From Bacillus yapensis (lineage in GTDB: Bacteria > Bacillota > Bacilli > Bacillales > Cytobacillaceae), in NCBI RefSeq assembly GCF_005280205.1, contig NZ_SUND01000026.1, positions 1 to 40,775 on the forward strand: DNA of 40,775 bases, written 5' to 3'. The notes under the pieces were generated by a model. It saw nothing but the letters and a program-made list of their open reading frames with translations, made no database searches and had not been told where the DNA came from. Shown here in pieces: positions 7,558-16,091 of this stretch (the stretch's first letter is position 1; each line of letters starts with the position of its first letter). Position numbers and translations under genes: made by a program.

Positions 7558-7965
7558 TTAGGACTTCTCCATATCCCACACCGTTCTTGCCACAAAGGCG
7601 GCAGGAATCGTGTAGCCAATTAACGCTTCTGACACAGCAATAATTCGACCAATTCCAATGGGAGCAATATCTCCATAGCCAACTGAGAACAATGTAATCG
7701 CACTAAAATAGAGACCCGTCTCTAAACGAGCCAAAAAGATATTCTCAGATGGAATGTAGCCATCATCTAAAACAGCATAACCATGCAATTCCAACATGAT
7801 ATACATCAATCCGAAACTAATCATAACCGTGGCATAAATGGATGCTAAAAAGAAGAAGTTTTCTAAGGAAACTCGTTTTCCCTTTATTTTATACGGTGTA
7901 AAAAGAAGCCGTACACTACTCGCGATACAAATGATGATTAAGATTAACGAGGTGTAAAATACCAT
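7558..7965 (-). CDS. small two-transmembrane potassium channel protein
   Basis: About 135 aa. A first hydrophobic helix at the N-terminus and a second near residues 40-60 precede a pore loop containing [11 protein letters not shown], the K+-selectivity filter of Ion_trans_2 channels, and a final hydrophobic helix. No cytoplasmic RCK or nucleotide-binding domain follows, so it resembles the minimal KcsA-like bacterial channels. The frame opens at 7986; the ATG at 7965 is preferred because GAGGG lies just before it, but an upstream ATG remains possible. It lies head-to-tail before bcp and divergent from gsaB. The physiological role is unknown. Confidence 0.78.
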   Translation of the reverse strand: MVFYTSLILIIICIASSVRLLFTPYKIKGKRVSLENFFFLASIYATVMISFGLMYIMLELHGYAVLDDGYIPSENIFLARLETGLYFSAITLFSVGYGDIAPIGIGRIIAVSEALIGYTIPAAFVARTVWDMEKS

Positions 7966-8116
7966 CCTATCCCTCATCTCATGCAAAATTTATCTCTTTT
8001 ATTTATACGTACCTATTCTTTTTTATAGAACTGCTTGTCTCTTAAGGCACTGTCAAAACATTCTTCACAAAAAAGTGCTAAAATGGTTCATGGATATTAT
8101 TTTTAGGAGGATCAAT

Positions 8117-9412
8117 ATGCATTTCACAAATTCCGAACGGCTACATGAAGAAGCCTTACAATACATAGTTGGAGGGGTGAATAGCCCTTCACGTTCTTAT
8201 AAAGCAGTTGGCGGCGGTGCTCCCGTTGCAATGGAAAGAGCAAAAGGTGCTTATTTCTGGGATGTAGATGGCAATCAGTACATCGATTATCTAGCTGCCT
8301 ACGGTCCAATCATCACAGGACATGCCCATCCACATATTACGGAAGCAATTAAAAAGGCAACCGAGTCTGGTGTTTTATATGGAACACCAACACCTCACGA
8401 AGTAAAATTCGCAAAAATGCTTCAGGAAGCAATGCCGAATTTAGAAAAGGTTCGTTTTGTTAATTCAGGTACAGAAGCAGTGATGACGACAATCCGTGTG
8501 GCTCGCGCTTACACTGGAAGAGATAAAATTATTAAGTTCGCTGGCTGCTATCACGGGCATTCAGACTTAGTTTTAGTTGCGGCAGGTTCTGGCCCATCTA
8601 CATTAGGAACGCCTGACTCTGCTGGAGTTCCGAAAAGTATAGCTCAAGAGGTTATTACCGTACCATTCAATGATATCGAACCATTTAAAGAAGCTCTTAG
8701 CAAATGGGGCGACCAAGTAGCAGCGGTATTAGTTGAACCAATTGTTGGGAACTTCGGAATTGTTGAACCTAAGGAAGGTTTCCTTCAACAGGTTAATGAT
8801 CTGACTCACGAAGCTGGAGCACTTGTGATTTATGATGAAGTAATTACGGCATTCCGTTTTATGTACGGTGGTGCACAAGATTTATTAGGCATTCAACCTG
8901 ACTTAACAGCAATGGGTAAAATTATCGGCGGCGGTCTTCCAATCGGAGCTTACGGCGGAAAGAAAGAAATCATGGAAAGTGTCGCTCCACTTGGTCCAGC
9001 TTACCAAGCAGGTACTATGGCCGGAAACCCTGCCTCCATTTTATCTGGAATCGCTTGTTTAGAAGTATTAAAACAAGACGGTGTATACGAATATTTAGAT
9101 GAACTTGGAGCGATGCTTGAGGAAGGCATCGCAACTGCAGCGAAGAAGCACAATATTCCTATTACCATCAATCGCTTAAAAGGCGCGCTTACTGTTTATT
9201 TCTCAAACGAGAAAATCGAAAATTACGAGCAAGCCGAGAATACAGACGGAGAAATGTTCGCAAAGTTCTTCAAGCTTATGCTTCATCGCGGGATAAATCT
9301 TGCCCCTTCTAAATACGAAGCCTGGTTCCTAACAATTGCCCATACAGCAGAAGATGTTGAGGCAACCGTCCATGCTGTTGATCATGCATTTTCTGAACTA
9401 GCAGGAGAATAA
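8117..9412 (+). CDS. gsaB: glutamate-1-semialdehyde 2,1-aminomutase
   Basis: A 431-aa PLP-dependent enzyme converting glutamate-1-semialdehyde to 5-aminolevulinate in heme biosynthesis. Visible features are the PLP lysine K268 in [15 protein letters not shown]240 in [10 protein letters not shown], and [16 protein letters not shown]. Length is normal. The long frame opens at 8075, but AGGAGG with 7-nt spacing marks the ATG at 8117 ([10 protein letters not shown]). Bacilli usually have two paralogues, hemL in the hem operon and gsaB next to bcp and ygaE; the neighbourhood indicates gsaB. It is monocistronic, with its own terminator. PerR controls heme synthesis genes in B. subtilis, but no PerR box is evident here. 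Confidence 0.93.
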   Translation: MHFTNSERLHEEALQYIVGGVNSPSRSYKAVGGGAPVAMERAKGAYFWDVDGNQYIDYLAAYGPIITGHAHPHITEAIKKATESGVLYGTPTPHEVKFAKMLQEAMPNLEKVRFVNSGTEAVMTTIRVARAYTGRDKIIKFAGCYHGHSDLVLVAAGSGPSTLGTPDSAGVPKSIAQEVITVPFNDIEPFKEALSKWGDQVAAVLVEPIVGNFGIVEPKEGFLQQVNDLTHEAGALVIYDEVITAFRFMYGGAQDLLGIQPDLTAMGKIIGGGLPIGAYGGKKEIMESVAPLGPAYQAGTMAGNPASILSGIACLEVLKQDGVYEYLDELGAMLEEGIATAAKKHNIPITINRLKGALTVYFSNEKIENYEQAENTDGEMFAKFFKLMLHRGINLAPSKYEAWFLTIAHTAEDVEATVHAVDHAFSELAGE

Positions 9413-9432
9413 ATATTCATATTTTATACATT

Positions 9433-9461
9433 ACGGAGCGTGTTATCGCTCCGTTTTTTTA
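9433..9461 (+). terminator. rho-independent terminator of gsaB
   Basis: Stem ACGGAGCG / CGCTCCGT (9433-9440 / 9447-9454) with a 6-nt loop and a run of T. Confidence 0.9.
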
Positions 9462-9557
9462 AAACTTTATACATTGAAACCGTTTACATAGTGGGTTTTT
9501 ATAGGGAATTATTACCTGTTTTTAAAGAAAAAATTATCCATCTTTTTGTATAATTAA

Positions 9558-9586
9558 TTGATTTCTGAAAATTCTCATGATATAAT
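9558..9586 (+). promoter_or_regulatory. predicted promoter of the glutamate synthase gene
   Basis: TTGATT (9558-9563), a 17-nt spacer and consensus TATAAT (9581-9586). Transcription would start near 9593, giving a leader of about 255 nt before the ATG at 9848. Confidence 0.65.
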
Positions 9587-9603
9587 AGGAATATTATTTG
9601 GCT

Positions 9604-9647
9604 ACTTTTGATTAGGTTGTTTTTTCTATTTAACAACCTTCAAAAGT
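9604..9647 (+). promoter_or_regulatory. 5' leader hairpin of the glutamate synthase mRNA
   Basis: ACTTTTGA-tt-AGGTTGTT (9604-9621) pairs with AACAACCT-TCAAAAGT (9632-9647): 16 bp with a 2-nt bulge and a 10-nt U-rich loop, about 10 nt after the predicted transcript start. No T-run follows, so it is not a terminator. It could stabilise the mRNA or be part of a larger regulatory fold. Confidence 0.55.
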
Positions 9648-9739
9648 GAGAGCAAAGGTTTTTTACAGCTTTCAATATGTATACTCTCATTTAACCCCTG
9701 GTCTGACTGGATTTTATAAGAGATTGGTTTGAAGATTTT

Positions 9740-9756
9740 TGTAAGATTTTCTTACA
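9740..9756 (+). promoter_or_regulatory. TnrA/GlnR operator in the glutamate synthase leader
   Basis: TGTAAGATTTTCTTACA matches the 17-bp Bacillus nitrogen-regulator consensus TGTNANATTTTNTNACA at every defined position. It lies about 150 bp downstream of the predicted -10 box, so a bound protein would block elongation or act on an unseen second promoter. In B. subtilis, TnrA represses the glutamate synthase operon under nitrogen limitation. Confidence 0.75.
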
Positions 9757-9799
9757 AAATGATCCGAATAAAACAGTCGACCTTGTTAAGAATTTTTAC

Positions 9800-9850
9800 A
9801 GGAGGTGAAAGGCTATTAAGGTTCATCCTTAACAAAGCCAATTTTTAATG
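9800..9850 (+). promoter_or_regulatory. distant Shine-Dalgarno bridged by a hairpin to the start codon
   Basis: AGGAGGTGA (9800-9808) is fully complementary to the 16S 3' end but lies 42 nt before the ATG. Between them GGCT-a-TTAAGG / CCTTAA-caa-AGCC (9811-9839) can fold, leaving an effective spacing of about 13 nt. The only in-frame sequence between the ATG and the upstream stop (TAA at 9830) has no start codon, so no closer start exists. Confidence 0.65.
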
Positions 9851-12800
9851 ACTAATCAACAATGGAGCCCCTCACTTTTTAAAGAATTTCACCGCCAAGA
9901 GCACGATGCTTGTGGAATTGTTGCCTCTCTAGAAAAAAACAATACTCCTACTCGCGAAAATATATTTAATTGTATTAATGCTCTTGTCACAATGAATCAT
10001 CGCGCTGGTTTTATTAACGGCGAAGGCGATGGTGTTGGAATTCACGTCGATATCCCAAGAGCCCTATGGAAAGAAAAACTAACAAAGAACGGTAGTGACC
10101 CAAGTCTTGTTGATCAGGATGGATTTGTCGTTGGTCACATCTTTATTAGTAGAAAAGATGATCCTCAAAGTATTAAGAATCAATTAACTACTAAGCTTGC
10201 AAACTATAATCTAGACATTCTTTTTGAATCTGAAGAAGTAACAGATGCTTCTGCACTAGGACCTATTGCCATTCAGGAGAACCCTGTTTTTTGGCAGATT
10301 GCCTGCTTAAGCGATGTGACTGGTCAAGAGCTTTCTAAAAAGCTTTTTGAATTAACTGTTGAAATGGAATTAGATGAAGCTGTTCACGTGGCTTCACTCA
10401 GTCAGTACCATGCTGTATATAAGGTAATGGGTGCTGGAGACATTTTACCGAAATATTATGAAGACCTTGCGAATCCAATCGTAGCTTCAACGATTACATT
10501 AGGACATAACCGCTATTCAACAAATACATTATCAAGCTTCAATCGTGTACAGCCTTTCACAATCCTTGGACATAATGGGGAAATCAATACGATTGCCAAG
10601 CTTCGTGATGAGGCAAAAATGATTGGTGTGCCGCTTGTCAAAGATGGCAGTGACTCACAGGATTTAAGCAGAACGATTGAAACGCTTATCTGTCGTGATG
10701 GCTATACTTTATTCGAAGCGTTGGATTTACTTTTCCCACCGATTATTAACGAAATTAAAGCATACCCTACTCACCTTCAAGATTTATATGTATATATGCG
10801 TGAAGCATGGGGACATTTTGCTCAAGGACCTGCGGGTATTATTTCTCGCTTTGGCGATGAGGCTGTATTTAGCGTTGATGCACTCGGATTACGTCCGCTT
10901 TGGATGCTTGAAACGGAAAAATCTTATTTGTTCTCGTCAGAGCCAGGGATCATTCCTTCAAGCGAATACGTCAATGATCCGAAACCACTTGCTCCTGGGG
11001 AAAAAGTCGGTTTTAAATGGGATGGCGATGTATTAAAAGTATATGAGCAGAATGATTATCAAGCGACTGTATATGAGAGATTTGCACAAAAAGTGAATCT
11101 TGAGAATGCTAGAAAGAGACTTTCCGTTCCGAAATTAGAAAAGACGGTATCTGTCACATATCCGAAGAAAATCCATAACGGACAATACAAAGCATTTGGT
11201 TGGGAGCGCGATCATATTCAGCTGCTTGAACAAATGGCTGAAAAAGGCGTCGAGCCTATTCGTTCCCTTGGTACGGATTCACCACTTGCTGCAATCAATC
11301 CAAATCGGAAAAACGTCGCTGATTTTATCAAGGAAAGTGTAGCCGTTGTTACAAACCCTGCGATCGACCGCGATCGCGAATCTGAACATTTCTCAACTCG
11401 TACCATTATCGGTCGCCGCCCTACTTTATTTGCGAAAAATGACCCAGGTACAGTGATTGAACTTACTTCCCCTCTTCTCGTTGAGGGTGCAGCAGGATTT
11501 GAATGTTCAGCAGAATTGCAACAGCCTAGCTATGATCAAGTAACAGCTCTTTTCCAAAAAGAAAATCTATCTGCCTATTTATCTGCGACTCTTAATAAAG
11601 AAGAAACCGTTCAGGAAGCTTTAGATCGTCTTCAAAAGGAAGTCGTATCTGCTGTAAAAGATGGTAAAACACTAATCGTTGTAGATGATGGTCGTGCCCA
11701 TATGGATGACCAATTATGGCTTGACCCACATTTAGTGATTTCTACTCTTGATCAAGCGTTAGTGAAGGAAGAGCTTCGACGCGATTGTTCAATTTTATTA
11801 CGTTCAGCAGCAATTCGCTCTCTACATGATATTATTCTAGCGTTCGGACTTGGTGCCGACTTAATTAGCCCATATTTTATGTTCATGACCGTACTTGATG
11901 AATCTACGAAACCACTAATGAATCTATATTCTGCTTTAGTTAAAGGTTTAGAAAAAGTCATCTCTACGATCGGAATCCATGAGCTTCGTGGCTACGGCAG
12001 ACTGTTCTCAGCGATTGGATTAAATGAAGAAGTATCGAATGTACTCAATATCGTGAACTTCTTTGGTTCCGATGAGCTTGGCTATAATTTTGAGACCATG
12101 AAAGAAGACGCGATTGCAAGAAGCGTGGATTACGAAAACGAGAAAGAAAGAGTTGGAAAGTCTTTCAACCTTTTCCCACGTGTGTGGAAAGCGATTGGCG
12201 ATGTTGCTACAAGTGGAGATTACACGGCTTATCGTGAAAAAATCACAGAGCAAGAAACAGAGAATCCTACAACGATTCGTCATTTAACGGGGTTTAAACA
12301 ATCTAGTTCAGCTGTTTCTGTAAATGATGTAGATATTAGTGTTGGCGAGCATAGCTTACCATTTATCATCTCATCCATGTCATTTGGTTCACAAAATGAG
12401 ATTGCCTTCCGTGCTTATGCAGAAGGTGCAGACCGTCTTAACATGGTCAGCCTCAACGGTGAGGGTGGAGAAATTAAAGATATGCTTGGAAAATATCCAA
12501 GAACACGTGGACAGCAAGTTGCCTCTGGTCGCTTTGGTGTCAACGCTGAACTCTTGAACTCATCTAATCTATTAGAGATTAAGATCGGTCAAGGAGCAAA
12601 GCCTGGAGAAGGTGGACATTTACCTGGTTCTAAGGTGACGGAAAAAATTGCAGAAGCGAGAAATGCTACAATCGGCTCTGACTTGATTTCACCATCTAAT
12701 AACCATGATATTTACTCCATTGAAGATTTAGCACAAATGATTCATGAGTTAAAAACTGCCAATGATAAGGCAAAGGTTTCCGTCAAAGTTCCTGTTGTTC

Positions 12801-14320
12801 CAAACATCGGAACGATTGCTGTCGGTATTGCAAAAGCAGGAGCAGATATCATCACCCTCAGCGGTTTCGATGGCGGTACTGGGGCAGCTAGAATTCATGC
12901 CTTACAATACGTTGGTCTTCCAGTTGAAATCGGCGTAAAAGCTGCACATAATGCATTACTTGAAGCTGGACTTCGCGGTAATGTTGAGCTTTGGGCAGAC
13001 GGCGGGATCAAGAGTGCCAGTGACGTCTTAAAAGTGATGCTACTAGGTGCAAACCGAATTGGCTTTGGTACTTTATCGATGATTGCGATTGGCTGTACAA
13101 CATGTCGAGGCTGTCATTTAGATACTTGTCACGTTGGTATCGCAACGCAAATCGAGTCTGAAGCTCAAGCGAAGGATCATGGATTAAGAAGATTCGTTCC
13201 AAGACAATTAGACCTTGCAGTTCAAGGGATTATGAATCTCTTTACTGCTTTTGGTAATGAGTTAAAGGAGCTTACAGCTTCATTAGGCTATAAAAATTTA
13301 CAAGATATCGTTGGTCGTTCCGATTTACTTGAGCAAGTAAAAGGTCAAGACCAGCTGAACTTAACTTACTTGTTGAAGACTCTTGATATTAGCCAATTTG
13401 AACAAAAAGAAGCAGCTGCTGCTTCTGAAACAACACAGCTGCAAATGGCAGTTGGCGCAGAATTTTTAGATGCCAATGTTGGTGAGCTTCAACAATCTCG
13501 CGAATATCACAGCGTTACTTCCGAGCAAAGAGTTTTAGGAAGCCGTGTTTCTTGCCACCGTGTACGCGGACGTCTTGATGGCTCCTACAAGAACTTACCT
13601 GCTGTAGAGCTTAAGTATAAGAACGGTTCTATTCCTGGAAACGGCCTTGGTGCTTACAACAGTGAAGGTATCAAAATCGAAGTCGCTGGTGGTTCTCAAG
13701 ATGGTACTGGTAAGACTTCCTTTGGCGGACAGATTCTTATCTTCAAGTCTAAAGGAAAAAATGGCCAATACTATAATGGTTCCGTTGGGAAAGGATTCGG
13801 TTATGGTGCACAGCATGGTTTATTAGTTGCCCAAGGAAATGCCGATGCTCGTGCAGGAATTAGGCTTTCTGGAGCTGATATCATTATCGGTGGCCAAGTG
13901 AAGAATCCAATTCCGGCTGTTGAACAAGGGAACATTGGTTCAAGAGCAAACATTAAAGGATTCGCCTTTGAATACATGACAAATGGTCGTGGCTTAGTAT
14001 TAGGAGATCCAGGTCCATGGCTATGTGCTGGGATGACCGGTGGTGTCGTTTACTTAAGACATCAACCTGAATTAGGCTTAACAAAGGATGCCCTACAAAG
14101 ACGTATTGCCAAGGGAGCAAAAGTTTCCCTTACAGGTTTAACGGAAAAAGGAGTTTCTGATGTAACTGAGCTTCTTGGTCAATACGTAGATATGTTAAAA
14201 GCACAAGGTCAAGTTGAAGAAGCAGCAGAATTAGCTCTTCTCCTTCAAACACCTGAAGAACACTTTGTTCAAGTAGTACCAGTGAAGGAACAAGCAGACC
14301 CATCAGTTTCTACAGAGTGA
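9848..14320 (+). CDS. glutamate synthase large (alpha) subunit
   Basis: A 1490-aa protein that makes two glutamates from glutamine and 2-oxoglutarate. The N-terminal class-II amidotransferase domain has its nucleophile at C22 (HDACGIVAS), close to the start as expected if a short propeptide is removed. A central domain, the FMN/synthase barrel and the C-terminal beta-helix (GXXG-type repeats, residues about 1280-1420) follow. The 3Fe-4S ligands are visible as C1083-x5-C1089-x4-C1094. Length is normal for the large subunit. No small subunit (gltD-type, pyridine nucleotide dependent) is adjacent; in B. subtilis the two subunits are neighbours. It may use a partner encoded elsewhere or ferredoxin. 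The leader carries a TnrA/GlnR box. Confidence 0.95.
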   Translation: MTNQQWSPSLFKEFHRQEHDACGIVASLEKNNTPTRENIFNCINALVTMNHRAGFINGEGDGVGIHVDIPRALWKEKLTKNGSDPSLVDQDGFVVGHIFISRKDDPQSIKNQLTTKLANYNLDILFESEEVTDASALGPIAIQENPVFWQIACLSDVTGQELSKKLFELTVEMELDEAVHVASLSQYHAVYKVMGAGDILPKYYEDLANPIVASTITLGHNRYSTNTLSSFNRVQPFTILGHNGEINTIAKLRDEAKMIGVPLVKDGSDSQDLSRTIETLICRDGYTLFEALDLLFPPIINEIKAYPTHLQDLYVYMREAWGHFAQGPAGIISRFGDEAVFSVDALGLRPLWMLETEKSYLFSSEPGIIPSSEYVNDPKPLAPGEKVGFKWDGDVLKVYEQNDYQATVYERFAQKVNLENARKRLSVPKLEKTVSVTYPKKIHNGQYKAFGWERDHIQLLEQMAEKGVEPIRSLGTDSPLAAINPNRKNVADFIKESVAVVTNPAIDRDRESEHFSTRTIIGRRPTLFAKNDPGTVIELTSPLLVEGAAGFECSAELQQPSYDQVTALFQKENLSAYLSATLNKEETVQEALDRLQKEVVSAVKDGKTLIVVDDGRAHMDDQLWLDPHLVISTLDQALVKEELRRDCSILLRSAAIRSLHDIILAFGLGADLISPYFMFMTVLDESTKPLMNLYSALVKGLEKVISTIGIHELRGYGRLFSAIGLNEEVSNVLNIVNFFGSDELGYNFETMKEDAIARSVDYENEKERVGKSFNLFPRVWKAIGDVATSGDYTAYREKITEQETENPTTIRHLTGFKQSSSAVSVNDVDISVGEHSLPFIISSMSFGSQNEIAFRAYAEGADRLNMVSLNGEGGEIKDMLGKYPRTRGQQVASGRFGVNAELLNSSNLLEIKIGQGAKPGEGGHLPGSKVTEKIAEARNATIGSDLISPSNNHDIYSIEDLAQMIHELKTANDKAKVSVKVPVVPNIGTIAVGIAKAGADIITLSGFDGGTGAARIHALQYVGLPVEIGVKAAHNALLEAGLRGNVELWADGGIKSASDVLKVMLLGANRIGFGTLSMIAIGCTTCRGCHLDTCHVGIATQIESEAQAKDHGLRRFVPRQLDLAVQGIMNLFTAFGNELKELTASLGYKNLQDIVGRSDLLEQVKGQDQLNLTYLLKTLDISQFEQKEAAAASETTQLQMAVGAEFLDANVGELQQSREYHSVTSEQRVLGSRVSCHRVRGRLDGSYKNLPAVELKYKNGSIPGNGLGAYNSEGIKIEVAGGSQDGTGKTSFGGQILIFKSKGKNGQYYNGSVGKGFGYGAQHGLLVAQGNADARAGIRLSGADIIIGGQVKNPIPAVEQGNIGSRANIKGFAFEYMTNGRGLVLGDPGPWLCAGMTGGVVYLRHQPELGLTKDALQRRIAKGAKVSLTGLTEKGVSDVTELLGQYVDMLKAQGQVEEAAELALLLQTPEEHFVQVVPVKEQADPSVSTE

Positions 14321-14340
14321 TATTTGATGATTTAGTTGAG

Positions 14341-14373
14341 CGCCCGCACATTTGAATGTGCGGGCGTTTTTTG
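14341..14373 (+). terminator. rho-independent terminator of the glutamate synthase gene
   Basis: A GC-rich stem CGCCCGCACAT / ATGTGCGGGCG (14341-14351 / 14356-14366) with a 4-nt loop, followed by T6. Confidence 0.95.
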
Positions 14374-14431
14374 TTTGTTGATTTTGGTGGGCGCGGTGAG
14401 ACTTATAGGGTGTCGTTTGGGATCCGTCTGA

Positions 14432-14737
14432 TTTGTCGGTCAGCTATAGTTGCCTTTAGGTGAATCTTGGTAACCAACCTGATTTGTCGGTCAACTCGTA
14501 CAGATTCATCCTCATCTTGGCGTGCAAATAACATTTGTCGGTCAACTCGTACAGATTCCTCCTCATCTTGGCGTGCAAATAACATTTGTCGGTCAGCTCG
14601 AACGGATTCCTCCTCATCTTGGCGTACAAACCACATTTGTCGGTCAGCTCGAACAGATTCACCCTCATCTTGGCGTACAAACCACATTTGTCGGTCAGCT
14701 CAAACAGATTCTCCATCATCTTGGCGTACAAACCCTC
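14432..14737. repeat. tandem array of six 51-bp units
   Basis: The landmark TTTGTCGGTCA recurs at 14432, 14483, 14534, 14585, 14636 and 14687, exactly 51 bp apart. The first unit and the end of the last are diverged; the inner four are about 85-95% alike. A short inverted pair ACAAA / TTTGT flanks each unit junction. Since 51 is a multiple of three and the unit lacks stops in several frames, long frames appear on both strands (17-residue periodic peptides), but none has a ribosome binding site. Nothing recognisable follows between 14738 and the next gene at 14977. Confidence 0.92.
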
Positions 14738-14976
14738 CCAAACCAACAAACCTAGGCCATTTTATACACCATCAGGCCAACCTACAAAATTACCCAATGA
14801 CTCAATTCCCCAAAATTCGGAAACATTATTAAAAACACAAATACGTAAATAGTACTATCTTCATGCATTGAGAAATTTTTTCTATTGTTTAACAATGGAA
14901 AATGGTTTAAAGTATGTATACACGTCTCAACCTTGGGAAGTGTTATTTTTGTGTAAAAGAAAGGATATATTTATTT

Positions 14977-16059
14977 ATGAAGCTTGGTGCCCGCATATTT
15001 AAGACGGGAATTGCAATTGTTTTATCTCTTTTACTAGCTGAGGTGTTTGAACTACCCTCACCTATTTTCGCTGGGATTGCTGCAATTTTCGCGGTTCAGC
15101 CAACCATTTATCGATCCTATCTATCGATTATTGAGCAGATACAGGGTAATATTATTGGTGCCATTATTGCTGTTACCTTCGTACTTACGTTAGGAAATAA
15201 CGTTGCGATGATTGGTCTTGCAGCCATTATTGTTATTACCATTAACTTAAAATTAAAAATCTCGAATACGATAAGCTTGTCCCTCGTTACATTAATCGCG
15301 ATAATGGAAGCTCCTGGAGATGGATTCATTGAGTTCGCGATTATTCGATTCTTAACGATTATGCTTGGAATTCTATCTGCTTTTGTTGTGAACCTAGTGT
15401 TCTTACCTCCAAAATATGAAAACAAGCTATACTTTAGAATTGCCAATATTACCGAGGAAGCAACAAAGTGGATCCGAATTAATTCTCGACATGCGTCAGA
15501 GCATACTTTTTTAAAAAAGGATATCGAGAGAATTAAGGACGATTTAACGAAGCTTAATCAGCTCTATCTCATGTATAAAGAGGAACGAAGCTATTTCAAG
15601 CGGAATACGATTGCGAAGATGCGAAAGCTGGTTATTTACAGACATATGATTGCCACAACAAAAAAGGCGATTGAGATTCTAAAGCGACTACATCGATTTG
15701 AGAATGATGTCACGAACTTACCAGAAGACTTTCATTTAGAAATTCAGCATCAGCTTGATTATTTAATTGATCGCCATGAGCAAATAATGCTGAAGTTTAT
15801 AGGTAAAGTTAAGCCACAGACGGCAAATGATGATGATCGACTTTGCTTGAACCGTAAGGAATTATTTGGTCTTTTTATAGCAAAGCAGAAAGAAATTGAT
15901 TATGAATACGATGTAACGTTCTTTCATATCATGCAGCTTATTTCCTTTATTATCGAGTACGATGAGCATCTGGATCATTTAGATGTCTTAGTGACGAGCT
16001 TCAAGTCTTATCATAAGAAGGAAAATGAAGTCAATATCGAGGAACCTGTGCAAGAGTAA
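14977..16059 (+). CDS. ygaE: aromatic acid exporter / FUSC-like membrane protein YgaE
   Basis: A 360-aa protein. Its first about 150 residues form roughly five or six hydrophobic helices (GIAIVLSLLLAE, IFAGIAAIFAVQPTIYRS, IIGAIIAVTFVL and so on) with the ArAE/FUSC-type pattern P-x(n)-AAIFAVQPT. A long, charged, mostly helical cytoplasmic domain follows (residues about 165-360). The family includes exporters of aromatic acids, but substrates are rarely known. Position after gsaB agrees with B. subtilis ygaE. The frame opens at 14914; the ATG at 14977 (MKLGARIFKTG) is preceded by AAAGG about 12 nt upstream and matches family starts. It is convergent with the App operon. Confidence 0.75.
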   Translation: MKLGARIFKTGIAIVLSLLLAEVFELPSPIFAGIAAIFAVQPTIYRSYLSIIEQIQGNIIGAIIAVTFVLTLGNNVAMIGLAAIIVITINLKLKISNTISLSLVTLIAIMEAPGDGFIEFAIIRFLTIMLGILSAFVVNLVFLPPKYENKLYFRIANITEEATKWIRINSRHASEHTFLKKDIERIKDDLTKLNQLYLMYKEERSYFKRNTIAKMRKLVIYRHMIATTKKAIEILKRLHRFENDVTNLPEDFHLEIQHQLDYLIDRHEQIMLKFIGKVKPQTANDDDRLCLNRKELFGLFIAKQKEIDYEYDVTFFHIMQLISFIIEYDEHLDHLDVLVTSFKSYHKKENEVNIEEPVQE

Positions 16060-16087
16060 AGCAGCTGAATTTTCAGCTGCTTTTTTG
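16059..16087 (+). terminator. rho-independent terminator of ygaE
   Basis: AGCAGCTGA / TCAGCTGCT (16060-16068 / 16073-16081) with a 4-nt loop, followed by T6. In the opposite direction only TTTACTC follows, so it is weaker for the convergent appC. Confidence 0.85.
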
Positions 16088-16091
16088 TGTT

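Noticed and set aside
7491-7619. N-terminal extension of bcp, and similar long starts for gsaB, appB, appA, appD and yfhP
   Set aside because: In each case a strong ribosome site and the family N-terminus mark an internal start; the upstream codons lack a site or run through leader structures.
9593-9847. T-box or glutamine riboswitch in the glutamate synthase leader
   Set aside because: No T-box GGTGG-type sequence and no terminator hairpin with a T-run before the gene; the folds seen do not match known classes.
10677-13816. Multiple frames inside the glutamate synthase gene
   Set aside because: Short shadows in other frames with no ribosome sites; the 1490-aa frame covers the whole region with recognisable domains.
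14403-14852. Several overlapping open frames on both strands across the 51-bp array
   Set aside because: The period is divisible by three and the unit lacks stops in multiple frames, so long frames arise automatically. None has a ribosome site, and they compete on both strands.
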